Of a stretch of 64,000 nt of DNA, positions 25,557 through 34,264 are shown in pieces. The first letter of the stretch is position 1. Each line of letters starts with the position of its first letter. The DNA is from Coriobacteriaceae bacterium (GTDB taxonomy: Bacteria > Actinomycetota > Coriobacteriia > Coriobacteriales > Atopobiaceae), in contig SFGZ01000001.1 of the NCBI GenBank assembly GCA_004557505.1, forward strand, positions 186,001 through 250,000, written 5' to 3'. The position numbers and the translations under genes are program-made. Below the pieces are notes generated by a model. It did no database searches, was not told the DNA's origin, and saw nothing but the letters and a program-made list of their open reading frames with translations.

Positions 25557-26582
25557 CTATGCGGATGTGGAGGCGCGGTGCCGCTTGACGGCACCGCTCG
25601 TGGCCAAGCCCGCCTGCCGCACGGCCGAACCCACCGCACCCTGCGCCTTTGACACGTAGCCCGTAAGGTCCGCGCCGGTGAAGAGCCTGATGAGCCAGAA
25701 GTAGAGGAGGAGCACGGCGAGGGGAACCAGGCACGCCGTCACGATGCTCACCGCAACGGCATCGATGAGCTTGTTGAGCTGCTCGCCCACGGCACTGGCG
25801 GCGTCTGCGGCACCCGAGGCCAGCGCGGAGACCCCGTCAGATATGGCAGACCCCAGCCTCTCGAGGATGTTCTGGTTCTCCTTGGTGTCGTGACCGGCGT
25901 TGTCCTCGTAGACGGTCTCGCTTGTCTTGTTGGCCTCTTGGCCTGCCTCCTCCGCCGCGAGCGACGTCTGGTACTGGTCGGTGATGGTTTGGGTGAGGCC
26001 GGCGCTCACCGGCACGAGCGTTGCCAGTGCCAGGGCCACCACCAGGAACTTGACGCCCCAGACGAACAGGACCCGGCTTGGGCTCCACCTTCCGCGAAGC
26101 CACAGCCAGAGGATCATGAGCGCAACTCCCGCAGGGACAAGGAACCTAAAGGCGATGAGCCCAAAGGTGGTCAAGAGGAACTTCTCAAGGTAGATGATGG
26201 CGAGAACCGCCGCGAGCTTGCCCGAGAGGTCGGCCAGCTGGCCGGCGATGGGCGTGCCCACGTCACCCGGGATGGCCGAGACCGCCACGGAAGCCGTTGT
26301 GGCCGTTGCGACAAGCCCCAGCGCAGTGCTCTTCTGGCCGTCGAGCGTCCGGGTGACGCTGGCATAGGTCTCCGGGGACGAGAAGTGCGCCGCCATGGGA
26401 AAGGCGGAGACAAGCGCCAGCGCCACGAGCACGACCGTCACGATCACGCGCGTCTGCTCGCTCATCCTGCGGGGGCCATCCCCCGGCTGCGAGGGCAGCA
26501 GATAGTCTGGCTCTGTAGCGTCAAGCTCCTCCGTTGCGGGGGCAACATGCTGTAGCCCCTCGTCGAAACAGCTGTTGTCCAT
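25557..26582 (-). CDS. Hypothetical multi-span membrane protein with a promoter-proximal GAAC-N4-GTTC box
   Basis: 341 residues from the ATG at 26582 (MDNSCFDEGLQHVAP), which has GGGGGAGG upstream. Hydrophobic segments lie near residues 45-65, 115-160 and 170-190, and again near 280-300. In between is a soluble region (about 195-265) rich in Glu/Asn/Asp plus an amphipathic Ala/Ser stretch, and the C-terminus is basic. No family recognised. It is 52 bp upstream of purB and may share its transcript. The start region carries GAACATGTGTTC next to a TATAAG -10, so expression may respond to the same factor as the gene at 4496-4843. Confidence 0.7.
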   Translation of the reverse strand: MDNSCFDEGLQHVAPATEELDATEPDYLLPSQPGDGPRRMSEQTRVIVTVVLVALALVSAFPMAAHFSSPETYASVTRTLDGQKSTALGLVATATTASVAVSAIPGDVGTPIAGQLADLSGKLAAVLAIIYLEKFLLTTFGLIAFRFLVPAGVALMILWLWLRGRWSPSRVLFVWGVKFLVVALALATLVPVSAGLTQTITDQYQTSLAAEEAGQEANKTSETVYEDNAGHDTKENQNILERLGSAISDGVSALASGAADAASAVGEQLNKLIDAVAVSIVTACLVPLAVLLLYFWLIRLFTGADLTGYVSKAQGAVGSAVRQAGLATSGAVKRHRASTSA

Positions 26583-26612
26583 GGCCTCCCCCATCCCTTG
26601 GGTAGCGGAACA

Positions 26613-26629
26613 GAACACATGTTCTTATA
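26613..26629 (-). promoter_or_regulatory. LexA-like palindrome abutting a TATAAG -10
   Basis: Minus strand: TATAAG (26624-26629) followed by GAACATGTGTTC (26613-26624), 31 bp before the ATG at 26582. Same GAAC-N4-GTTC pattern as at 4886 and 49548. A TTGTCA further upstream is spaced too far (21 bp) to be a convincing -35. Confidence 0.4.
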
Positions 26630-26906
26630 CCCTATCGTACATTGTTTCTCTGACAATATTAGCCGGACGGACAGCTTTTCGGGTGAACGGCATCGAACGC
26701 CCAAGGGTCCATGCGCCTGCCCGGTGCCAGCGGACCCCACGTGCGCGGCAGGCGGGGACGTGGGGATTGGGGCCGCGCCGGGGAGAGCCGCGACGGGCGT
26801 GGTCCCGCCGGGCGGGAATGACGCGCCCGCACCGCCGGAGAAGGCCTATAAATACTTGAGCGACATATCGTTGGGCCAGACAGGAAGGCCGTCAGGGGCG
26901 AAGCCG
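26630..26906. other. Non-coding gap between divergent membrane protein and MBL hydrolase
   Basis: Holds a small inverted repeat ATTGT-N7-ACAAT near 26639 and, for the rightward gene, TATAAA at 26847-26852 without a clear -35. Reading frames across the gap lack ribosome sites. Nothing else recognised. Confidence 0.4.
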
Positions 26907-28205
26907 ATGAAAACCAAAGGGGCGCCGCAGGCAAAGCGAGCCGCAGGCATACTGGGTGGGCTCGTTCGCAAGAAGGGCCTGATCATAGCGCTTGTCCTCC
27001 TTGTTTTCCTATGCGTTGTCGGCAGCGCCGCAGGCGGTGCCGCAGCCTCGGGCGCCGACCCCCAGCCCACACGGCCTGGCCTGGGGACACCGCCAGCAAG
27101 CGAGGGATCTCTCACCCTCACCGCGACCAGCGACCAGTCGTTTGACCCCACCGGCACCAAGGCATGGGCGACCGTGACCAAGGACGGCGGGCCCGCGAGG
27201 ACCCTCAGGGCGCACTTCATCGACGTGGGCCAGGGCGACTCGGAGTTCATCGAGCTGCCGGACGGAAGGAGCCTGCTCATAGACGGCGGTCCCACAGACG
27301 CGGGCGAGAAGGTCCTCTCATACATCAAGGGTTTGGGATACTCCCGCATCGACTACGTGGTTGCCACCCATCCTCACGAGGACCACATTGGCGGCCTGAC
27401 CACCGTCATCTCGTCCCTTGACGTGGGGGGGCTCTGGGCGCCCGACATCTCGGCAAACACGCGGGCGTTCGAGGGCTTCCTCGATGCCATCGAGTCGCGC
27501 GGCATCGAGACGCACGGGGCGTCTGGGGGCAAGGCCATTGGCAGCGGCGGCGCGTACTCGATCCAGATCCTGGGCCCTCAGGGCGGCGCCCAGTTCGACG
27601 ACCTCAATGACGCCTCTGCCATCGTGCTGGTGACCTATGGGCAGAACCGCTTCCTGTTCACGGGCGACGCCCCCTCAGACCTCATCTCGCGGGCATGCGG
27701 CTCTCATGTGGACGTACTCAAGGTGGGGCACCACGGAAGCGGGACATCGACCAATTCGGGCCTGGTGGCAAGCCTGAACCCAACCTATGCCGTCATATCC
27801 TACGGTACGGGCAACCCCTACGGCCACCCCACCCAGGAGGCGCTTGACGCGCTCTCGGGCACGACGGTCTACGGAACGGGTGCCAACGGCACCGTGACCA
27901 TCGAGTCCGACGGGACGAACCTCTCGGCAAGCGCCGAGAGGGACGGCACCGTCGTGGCCGGAGATGCGGAGTCCAGCGACAGCCCCGGCACCCCAGCCGA
28001 TGCAGCGGCCACGGCCACGACAGCCGCCTGCGGCGATCAAGGCACTACCGGCGGCACCGATGCCACCGTCTATGTGACGAACTCCGGCAAGAAGTACCAT
28101 CGAGAGGGGTGCAGACACCTCAAGAAGAGCAAGATTCCCATGAGCCTGTCCGACGCCAGGGACGCCGGCTACGGCCCTTGCTCGAAGTGCAACCCACCAA
28201 CGTAG
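26907..28205 (+). CDS. Exported metallo-beta-lactamase-fold hydrolase (ComEC-C-like) with Cys/His tail
   Basis: 432 residues from the ATG at 26907 (MKTKGAPQAKRAAGILGG); upstream in-frame starts have no ribosome site, although this one is weak too. A hydrophobic anchor/signal lies at about 25-47, then a low-complexity linker. The MBL domain (about 100-350) resembles the extracellular domain of ComEC/Rec2: FIDVGQGDSEFIELPDG, metal motif HPHEDH (His155-His160), FTGDAPSD and KVGHHGS. A Ser/Thr/Ala linker leads to a C-terminal Ada-like metal-binding motif (about 387-432) with YHREGCRHL and CSKC. No competence membrane domain, so it is a stand-alone secreted or anchored nuclease-like hydrolase. A DUF3006 gene follows, the usual companion. 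Confidence 0.88.
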   Translation: MKTKGAPQAKRAAGILGGLVRKKGLIIALVLLVFLCVVGSAAGGAAASGADPQPTRPGLGTPPASEGSLTLTATSDQSFDPTGTKAWATVTKDGGPARTLRAHFIDVGQGDSEFIELPDGRSLLIDGGPTDAGEKVLSYIKGLGYSRIDYVVATHPHEDHIGGLTTVISSLDVGGLWAPDISANTRAFEGFLDAIESRGIETHGASGGKAIGSGGAYSIQILGPQGGAQFDDLNDASAIVLVTYGQNRFLFTGDAPSDLISRACGSHVDVLKVGHHGSGTSTNSGLVASLNPTYAVISYGTGNPYGHPTQEALDALSGTTVYGTGANGTVTIESDGTNLSASAERDGTVVAGDAESSDSPGTPADAAATATTAACGDQGTTGGTDATVYVTNSGKKYHREGCRHLKKSKIPMSLSDARDAGYGPCSKCNPPT

Positions 28206-28253
28206 CAGTGGAGTCACGAGGCCTGGAAGGGCGTGTGCGGAAGGAGGCGTCGC

Positions 28254-28472
28254 GTGGAGCGCGTCATCGTAGATCGCTTTGAGGGAAGCATCGCCGTGGT
28301 GGAGGTTTGCCTGGGTCACATGCGCAACGTGCCTTGCTCGCAGCTGCCACCCGGCACACGCGAGGGTGACGTGCTCACGTTCGACGGACGCACGTACCGC
28401 AAGGACGTCGGAGCCACGGGCGAGCGCACAAGCAACATGCGCTCGCGCGCGCACGGGCTCTTCGGAAGCTAG
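28254..28472 (+). CDS. DUF3006 domain protein
   Basis: 72 residues from GTG 28254, which has GGAAGGAGG upstream (VERVIVDRFEGSIAVVE). Small predicted beta-barrel protein; members commonly lie next to ComEC-like MBL hydrolases, as here, 48 bp downstream of one. Function unknown. The DRFEG start and the later LPPGTREGDVL are typical of the family. Confidence 0.8.
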   Translation: MERVIVDRFEGSIAVVEVCLGHMRNVPCSQLPPGTREGDVLTFDGRTYRKDVGATGERTSNMRSRAHGLFGS

Positions 28473-28970
28473 CACCTGTCACGAAAGGCCCGCGGAGCGT
28501 GGCCTCGTCTGGCTGCGGGGATTCTCCGGGATTCGTACTGGCAAAAGCACGGGACTCCGGCAGTAGCGCCGACGCTGTCCAGGCCCATGTCGACAGCCCA
28601 AGATTCGTCGTACCGGAGAGTTGGTGCGTAAAAGCGTGACAGCGGAAAGGAAATTGGGAAACCTCGCACAAAAACATCCCATCGAACATCGCTTCTCGAC
28701 CATCTGCATCAGATTTTTAACTATATATGCATAGTAGTGAATATTATTGGTATTAGATGCATAGTCATGCAAATATAGTTTCATGATTGATGTAAGGCGG
28801 CCGAGAGTCATGTTCGATGCCGCGCTTTTATGCGACCGCCACCCGAACGCCGATCGATAGAGCGGTTTTGTGCAGGAAGGGCAACGTGGGGCAGAGCGGC
28901 GGCAGAAGCCCCGCGCCACATTCCGTCACACATGGCCGGCGCCGGCGGCCAAGACCCAAAGAAGCCCGTG
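28473..28970. other. Non-coding region with an AT-rich island, between convergent genes
   Basis: 498 bp with no supportable gene. Bases 28710-28800 form a strikingly AT-rich island in which ATGCATAGT occurs twice, 30 bp apart (28727-28735 and 28757-28765). Several short frames cross 28480-28690 on both strands without ribosome sites. A GC-rich palindrome GCCGGCGCCGGC near 28940 may help end the argH transcript but has no T-run. Confidence 0.5.
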
Positions 28971-30356
28971 CTATTTGCACTCGTCGGCAGCCAGGCGCTC
29001 CTTGGCCTCGGCCAGCTGGACACGAACCGCCGCCTCGCCAGTGCCGCCATAGGTCACGCGCGCGTTGGCGATGCCCGCAGGGTCAAGGTCTTGCGCGACG
29101 TCCTCCTCGAAGAGCGGGCTGGCGGCACGGAACTCCTCGACCGTCAGGTCCTCAAGGCCCTTGCCGTGCCTCTCGCAATAGAGCACCAGCTTGCCCACGA
29201 CCTCATGTGCCTCACGGAACGGCATGCCCTTCTTGACCAGGTAATCCGCAACGTCCGTGGCGGCGGTGAACCCCCTGCCCGCCTGCGCGAGCATGACGTC
29301 GCGGTTCACCGTCATGGTCTCGAGCATGCCGGAGGCAACGGCCATGCAGTCGATCAGGGTCTTGGCGGCGTCGGCGGGCCCCTGCTTGCACTCCTGGAGA
29401 TCCTTGTTGTAGGCCAGCGGCAGCGACTTCATGGTGGTGAGCAGCGCCATGAGGTCTCCGTACACGCGACCGGTTTTACCGCGCGCAAGCTCTGCGAAGT
29501 CGGGGTTCTTCTTCTGCGGCATGATGGATGAGCCGGTCGAGTAGCTGTCCGAGAGCGTGATGAAGCCAAACTCGGTGCTGCTCCAAAGGACAATCTCCTC
29601 GCACAGGCGCGAGAGGTGCATCATGCTCACGGCACAGGCGTACTCGAGGTCGAGCAGGTAGTCACGGTCGGAGACGGCATCCATCGAGTTGGGGATCGCG
29701 TGATCAAAGCCCAGGAGCCGGGTGGTGCAGTCGCGGTCGAGCGGGTAGGTGGTCCCGGCAAGCGCCGCAGACCCCAGCGGATTGGCGTCGGCCGCGGCGC
29801 GGGCGGCGGCAAGACGGGTGTGATCGCGCGAGAACATCCAGAAGTATGCCAGCATGTGATGCGAGAGGAGCACCGGTTGCGCGTGCTGTAGGTGCGTGTA
29901 GCCCGGCATCACGACCCCCAGGTTCTTCTCGGCCACGCCCAGGAAGGTGCGGCGAAGCTCCATGTTGCCCTCGAGGAGCCCGTCGCAGAGACGCTTGGCG
30001 TAGAGACGGATGTCGGTCGCCACCTGATCGTTGCGCGAGCGGCCCGTGTGCAGGCGCGCGCCGGGCGCGCCGATGTCTGCGGTGAGGGCCGTCTCAACGG
30101 CCATGTGTACGTCCTCGTCGTTCACGTCCCAGGCAAAGGTGCCGTCCGCAATCTGCTCCGATATCCTCTCGAGCCCGGCGTCGATGGCTGCGGCGTCCTC
30201 CCCCGAGATGATGCCCTGCTTGGCCAGCATCTTCGCGTGCGCGCGGGAGCCCCTGACGTCTTCCTGCGCCATGGCCTTGTCATCATCGAGCGACGCCCCG
30301 AACTCCTGCGTGAAGGCGTCGACGCCCTTCTCGAACCTGCCGCCCCACAGTGCCAT
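28971..30356 (-). CDS. argH: Argininosuccinate lyase
   Basis: Last step of arginine synthesis: argininosuccinate to arginine and fumarate. 461 residues, with AAGGAGG before the ATG. Family marks: the N-terminal MALWGGRFEKGVDAF and the superfamily signature GSSIMPQKKNPD with the catalytic serine loop. It lies 71 bp after argG on the same strand; the gap holds a perfect hairpin that may tune argH expression. Confidence 0.98.
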   Translation of the reverse strand: MALWGGRFEKGVDAFTQEFGASLDDDKAMAQEDVRGSRAHAKMLAKQGIISGEDAAAIDAGLERISEQIADGTFAWDVNDEDVHMAVETALTADIGAPGARLHTGRSRNDQVATDIRLYAKRLCDGLLEGNMELRRTFLGVAEKNLGVVMPGYTHLQHAQPVLLSHHMLAYFWMFSRDHTRLAAARAAADANPLGSAALAGTTYPLDRDCTTRLLGFDHAIPNSMDAVSDRDYLLDLEYACAVSMMHLSRLCEEIVLWSSTEFGFITLSDSYSTGSSIMPQKKNPDFAELARGKTGRVYGDLMALLTTMKSLPLAYNKDLQECKQGPADAAKTLIDCMAVASGMLETMTVNRDVMLAQAGRGFTAATDVADYLVKKGMPFREAHEVVGKLVLYCERHGKGLEDLTVEEFRAASPLFEEDVAQDLDPAGIANARVTYGGTGEAAVRVQLAEAKERLAADECK

Positions 30357-30388
30357 GTGCCCTCCTTGCGCGACGTGACGTAAAGGAA

Positions 30389-30417
30389 GGGGTGCCCGCA
30401 GGCCGCACGGGCACCCC
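30389..30417 (-). terminator. Hairpin between argG and argH
   Basis: Perfect 10-bp stem GGGGTGCCCG/CGGGCACCCC with a 9-nt loop. On the minus strand it is followed by TTCCTTTACG, a weak T-run, so partial termination or mRNA stabilisation is likelier than full stop. Confidence 0.5.
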
Positions 30418-30427
30418 GAAAGCGAAC

Positions 30428-31648
<1,221 letters not shown>

Positions 31649-31699
31649 GTTGATGCACCTTTCTGTTGTTGGGCCTTGATACCCTTGCAGACATGCAAA

Positions 31700-32060
31700 C
31701 GAACGAGCGCCGTGGCTGTGCCGCGACGTCACGAAGAACCCCGATCGTGCCGGGCGCTGCTGGATGCCTTGTCTAGAACCGCACGTGACGAGGGGGACGA
31801 CAAGAACCTATGCCAGCGCGCACGACATCGCGGGGCTGATTCGTCGGTTCTGGCGTCGAAGGGAGATCGTGTCATGGCTGCGTACGGTGCAGGTCATGCG
31901 TTGGTCACCCCTTCAAAAAGTGGCGCGCGAGGCCTCGCGCGGCTGTCGTTACTATGCGGGACTATAGGCCCCCTTGGGTCGAACTGGCAAGTGCGGGCGA
32001 GAAAAGATTTCTGCTCGAAACAAAACAGGCACGATGGCATCCGACGGCCCAACACAAGGA
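31700..32060. other. Non-coding stretch upstream of argG
   Basis: About 360 bp. Short frames exist but none has a ribosome site or recognisable product. A strong plus-strand terminator at 32061 ends the stretch although no plus-strand gene precedes it, so a small RNA is possible. Confidence 0.35.
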
Positions 32061-32097
32061 CAGGTCACAGCCACATGGGCTGTGACCTGCTGTTTTT
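32061..32097 (+). terminator. Plus-strand intrinsic terminator without an obvious gene
   Basis: CAGGTCACAGCC (32061-32072), loop ACATG and GGCTGTGACCTG (32078-32089) form a perfect 12-bp stem, followed by CTGTTTTT. The T-run is on the plus strand only. On the minus strand the hairpin lies just after tRNA-Lys and could also help end that transcript. Confidence 0.7.
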
Positions 32098-32099
32098 CG

Positions 32100-32175
32100 T
32101 GGTGCGCCCTGAGGGGGTCGAACCCTCGACCTTGGGATTAAAAGTCCCCTGCTCTACCAACTGAGCTAAGAGCGC
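32100..32175 (-). tRNA. tRNA-Lys (anticodon TTT)
   Basis: Complement folds as a 76-nt tRNA: GCGCTCT pairs AGGGCGC, anticodon stem GGGGA/TCCCA with loop CTTTTAA (TTT), T arm GAGGG TTCGACC CCCTC, encoded CCA. A TAGAAT lies about 25 bp upstream as a possible -10. Confidence 0.97.
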
Positions 32176-32306
32176 GCACCGTGGCCAAGGCCACTATTGC
32201 AGCGCAATTCTACCACGCCCAGGATGCGGGGCAGAGGGTCCGGCCGCAGACTTTCGGAAGTTGGCCGCACTGGCCGCACCTTGGGACATCACCGGTTGTT
32301 CCCGGA

Positions 32307-32550
32307 TGCATCGAAGTGCCCCTCGTCCCACAAATTCTCGCGTGATTGCATCGAACTGCCCTTCGTTACACGCCATTTCCGGTTCAGGCACCACGTCCGA
32401 CGCAAATTAAGACTTTGATTTTCCATTCTACCTGGCATTTTAGAAAATCGCTCGAGGCGCCTATCTGAGTGGTGCGCGTAATCACGTGCAACAGAGGGCA
32501 ATTTGATGCAGCAAAGTCAAAATATGTGTAACGTGAGGCACTTCGATGCA
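32307..32550. repeat. Cluster of four 25-bp repeats on a 40-bp grid, two in each orientation
   Basis: Plus-strand copies at 32307-32331 and 32347-32371, minus-strand copies at 32486-32510 and 32526-32550. All share TGCATCRAANTGCC followed by a C/T-rich stretch and a terminal CAC (GTTACAC or GTTGCAC in three copies). Starts of the TGCA core are at 32307, 32347, 32507 and 32547: steps of 40, 160 and 40 bp. The two pairs are inverted relative to each other around an AT-rich centre near 32430. No coding potential fits a 40-bp period. Confidence 0.75.
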
Positions 32551-32569
32551 GTATCTTGCCCCCAAGCGA

Positions 32570-32592
32570 AGGCCCCGCGTATCGCGGGGCCT
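32570..32592 (-). terminator. Hairpin downstream of the aminopeptidase
   Basis: AGGCCCCGCG, loop TAT, CGCGGGGCCT: perfect 10-bp stem, 137 bp after the aminopeptidase stop on the minus strand; no strong T-run follows. Confidence 0.5.
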
Positions 32593-32728
32593 AAGAGCGG
32601 CGGTTTACGTGTCAGACCCAGTCGCGCCGCGCGTCGGGTCCGGCCAGGCGCAAGGGGGGCGGCCATCGACACAGGCGATGAGGGGCCCATGGGGTCAGCA
32701 CAACCGGGGGCGCGAGGGCGGGTCTACC

Positions 32729-34009
32729 CTACTCCCACGGCCACTGGCCGTTGATGAAGACCGGTGTCTCGGTGCCGTCGGCGGCCACGCCCCAGATATT
32801 GAGGTCATCAGAACCCACCATGAAGTCCACGTGCGTGTGGCTCTGGTTGATGCCGGCAGCCATGAGCTGGTCCTTGTCCATCGAGAGGCCGTCCTCCACA
32901 CACTCGGGAAAGCCCATGCCCAACGCAAGATGGCAGCTGGCGTTCTCGTCGTACAAGGTGTCGTAGAAGAGGATCCCGCTCTGGCGGATGGGCGTGTTCT
33001 TCGAGACGAGCGCGACCTCGCCAAGGCGCACGGCATTCTCATCCGTCTCGAGGATGTGCTGGAGAACCTCCTTGCCCGCCTTCGCACCGTAGTCAGCCAC
33101 GGCACCGCCCTCAAAGCGCAACCAGAAGTCGCGGACGGTCTGCCCGTTGTGTACCAGCGGCAGCGCAGAGTACACGATGCCGTCGACGCGCATGCGGTCG
33201 GGCGAGGTGAAGACCTCCTCGGTGGGGATGTTGGGGAAGAAGACCGTGCCGTCCTGGAGCCGACCGGCACCGCCCTCCCAGATGTGGCCCTCAGGCAGCC
33301 CGACGGTGAGGTCCGTGCCGTTTGAGGATGCGTAACGCAGGGCGGAGTAGCGCTTGCGGTTGAGCATGCGCTTGGTCTGCTCGAACGAGGCGTTATGCGT
33401 CTCCCAGGCACTTTCGGGGTCATCGCCCTCGGCGCGCGAGGTCTCGAGGATGGCCACCCACAGACGGTAGACCGCCTCGGCCGGGGAGAGCTCCGGAAAA
33501 ACCTCGCAGGCCCAGGCCTGCACGGGGACACCGGCAATGCACCAAGCGTTGCGTCCAAAGTCCATACCGTCGCGGAACGACTTGCACTGCTCGTTGCGAG
33601 CGCGCGACGCGGTGGCCGGCTTGGCGGGATCGATGCCCTTGAGCGACGACGGATCCGAACCCCCGAGGAAGAGGAACGCAGCGCCGCCCTCCGCAAGGGA
33701 GTTGAGCTGCTCGCGCTGCCAGGAGGGGACCGTCTCGAACCAGGAAGTGGGGACGTTCTCATAGGTCATGCGCGTCATCTGGTCATCGTGCCAGATGACC
33801 GTCACGTGGCCCGCGCCCACGCGGTATGCCGCACGGACGACCCTGCGCGCAAAGTCGGCGCGCTCGACGGGGACCGAGAGCACGAGCTCCTGCTCGGTAC
33901 GCAGCCCGACGCCCTTCTTTACCAGCAGATTTGCATAGCGGTCAAGCTGCCCTGAGATGGCCTCGGTTGCCAGGCGACATTCTTCGTCCGTCATGGGAAT
34001 GGCAGTCAT
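32729..34009 (-). CDS. M29-family aminopeptidase (PepS/AmpS-like)
   Basis: Cytosolic metallo-aminopeptidase trimming N-terminal residues from peptides. 426 residues from the ATG at 34009 (MTAIPMTDEECRLATE), preceded by AAGGGAA. M29 landmarks are the N-terminal LVKKGVGLRTEQELVLSVPVE, the glutamate-bearing RFEGGAVADYGAKAG, and NASCHLALGMGFPE and NQSHTHVDFMVGSDDLNI towards the C-terminus, which carries metal ligands. Length is typical (about 410-430). Monocistronic between tRNA-Gly and tRNA-Lys. Confidence 0.93.
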   Translation of the reverse strand: MTAIPMTDEECRLATEAISGQLDRYANLLVKKGVGLRTEQELVLSVPVERADFARRVVRAAYRVGAGHVTVIWHDDQMTRMTYENVPTSWFETVPSWQREQLNSLAEGGAAFLFLGGSDPSSLKGIDPAKPATASRARNEQCKSFRDGMDFGRNAWCIAGVPVQAWACEVFPELSPAEAVYRLWVAILETSRAEGDDPESAWETHNASFEQTKRMLNRKRYSALRYASSNGTDLTVGLPEGHIWEGGAGRLQDGTVFFPNIPTEEVFTSPDRMRVDGIVYSALPLVHNGQTVRDFWLRFEGGAVADYGAKAGKEVLQHILETDENAVRLGEVALVSKNTPIRQSGILFYDTLYDENASCHLALGMGFPECVEDGLSMDKDQLMAAGINQSHTHVDFMVGSDDLNIWGVAADGTETPVFINGQWPWE

Positions 34010-34087
34010 GGTGGTGGTTCCCTTCGGGTTTGGCACGTGCGCGCCCATGCAATGGCGCTTTTCTCATAGGGTTAGTACCCATAAAAA

Positions 34088-34104
34088 GGGCCCCGAAGGG
34101 GCCC
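34088..34104 (-). terminator. Rho-independent terminator of tRNA-Gly
   Basis: GGGCCCC, loop GAA, GGGGCCC; on the minus strand followed by TTTTTAT, 10 bp after the tRNA 3' end. Confidence 0.88.
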
Positions 34105-34113
34105 GGTGTGTCC

Positions 34114-34188
34114 TGGAGCGGGCAACGGGATTCGAACCCGCGGATGATGGCTTGGGAAGCCATTGCCTTACCACTTGGCGATGCCCGC
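34114..34188 (-). tRNA. tRNA-Gly (anticodon CCC)
   Basis: Complement folds as a 75-nt tRNA: GCGGGCA/TGCCCGC acceptor, anticodon stem ATGGC/GCCAT with loop TTCCCAA (CCC), T arm GCGGG TTCGAAT CCCGT, encoded CCA. Confidence 0.97.
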
Positions 34189-34235
34189 ACGTGTCTGCGC
34201 CAAGGATTTGTGCCAAGGCGCTTAGCGCACGCTGT

Positions 34236-34264
34236 AGTATACCGTGCCCGTTTCCGCGGAACAA
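34236..34264 (-). promoter_or_regulatory. Promoter of tRNA-Gly
   Basis: Minus-strand TTGTTC (34259-34264), exactly 17 bp, TATACT (34236-34241), about 47 bp before the tRNA 5' end. Confidence 0.7.

Noticed and set aside
28469..28689. Short frames on both strands downstream of the DUF3006 gene
   Set aside because: No ribosome sites, mutually overlapping in several frames, and no recognisable motifs.
31685..31698. TTGCA-N4-TGCAA as an ArgR operator for argG
   Set aside because: It is a clean small palindrome but does not resemble the AT-rich ARG box, so no regulator is assigned.
32307..32550. CRISPR array
   Set aside because: Only four copies, in two orientations, with gaps of about 15 bp and imperfect repeats; no cas genes nearby.
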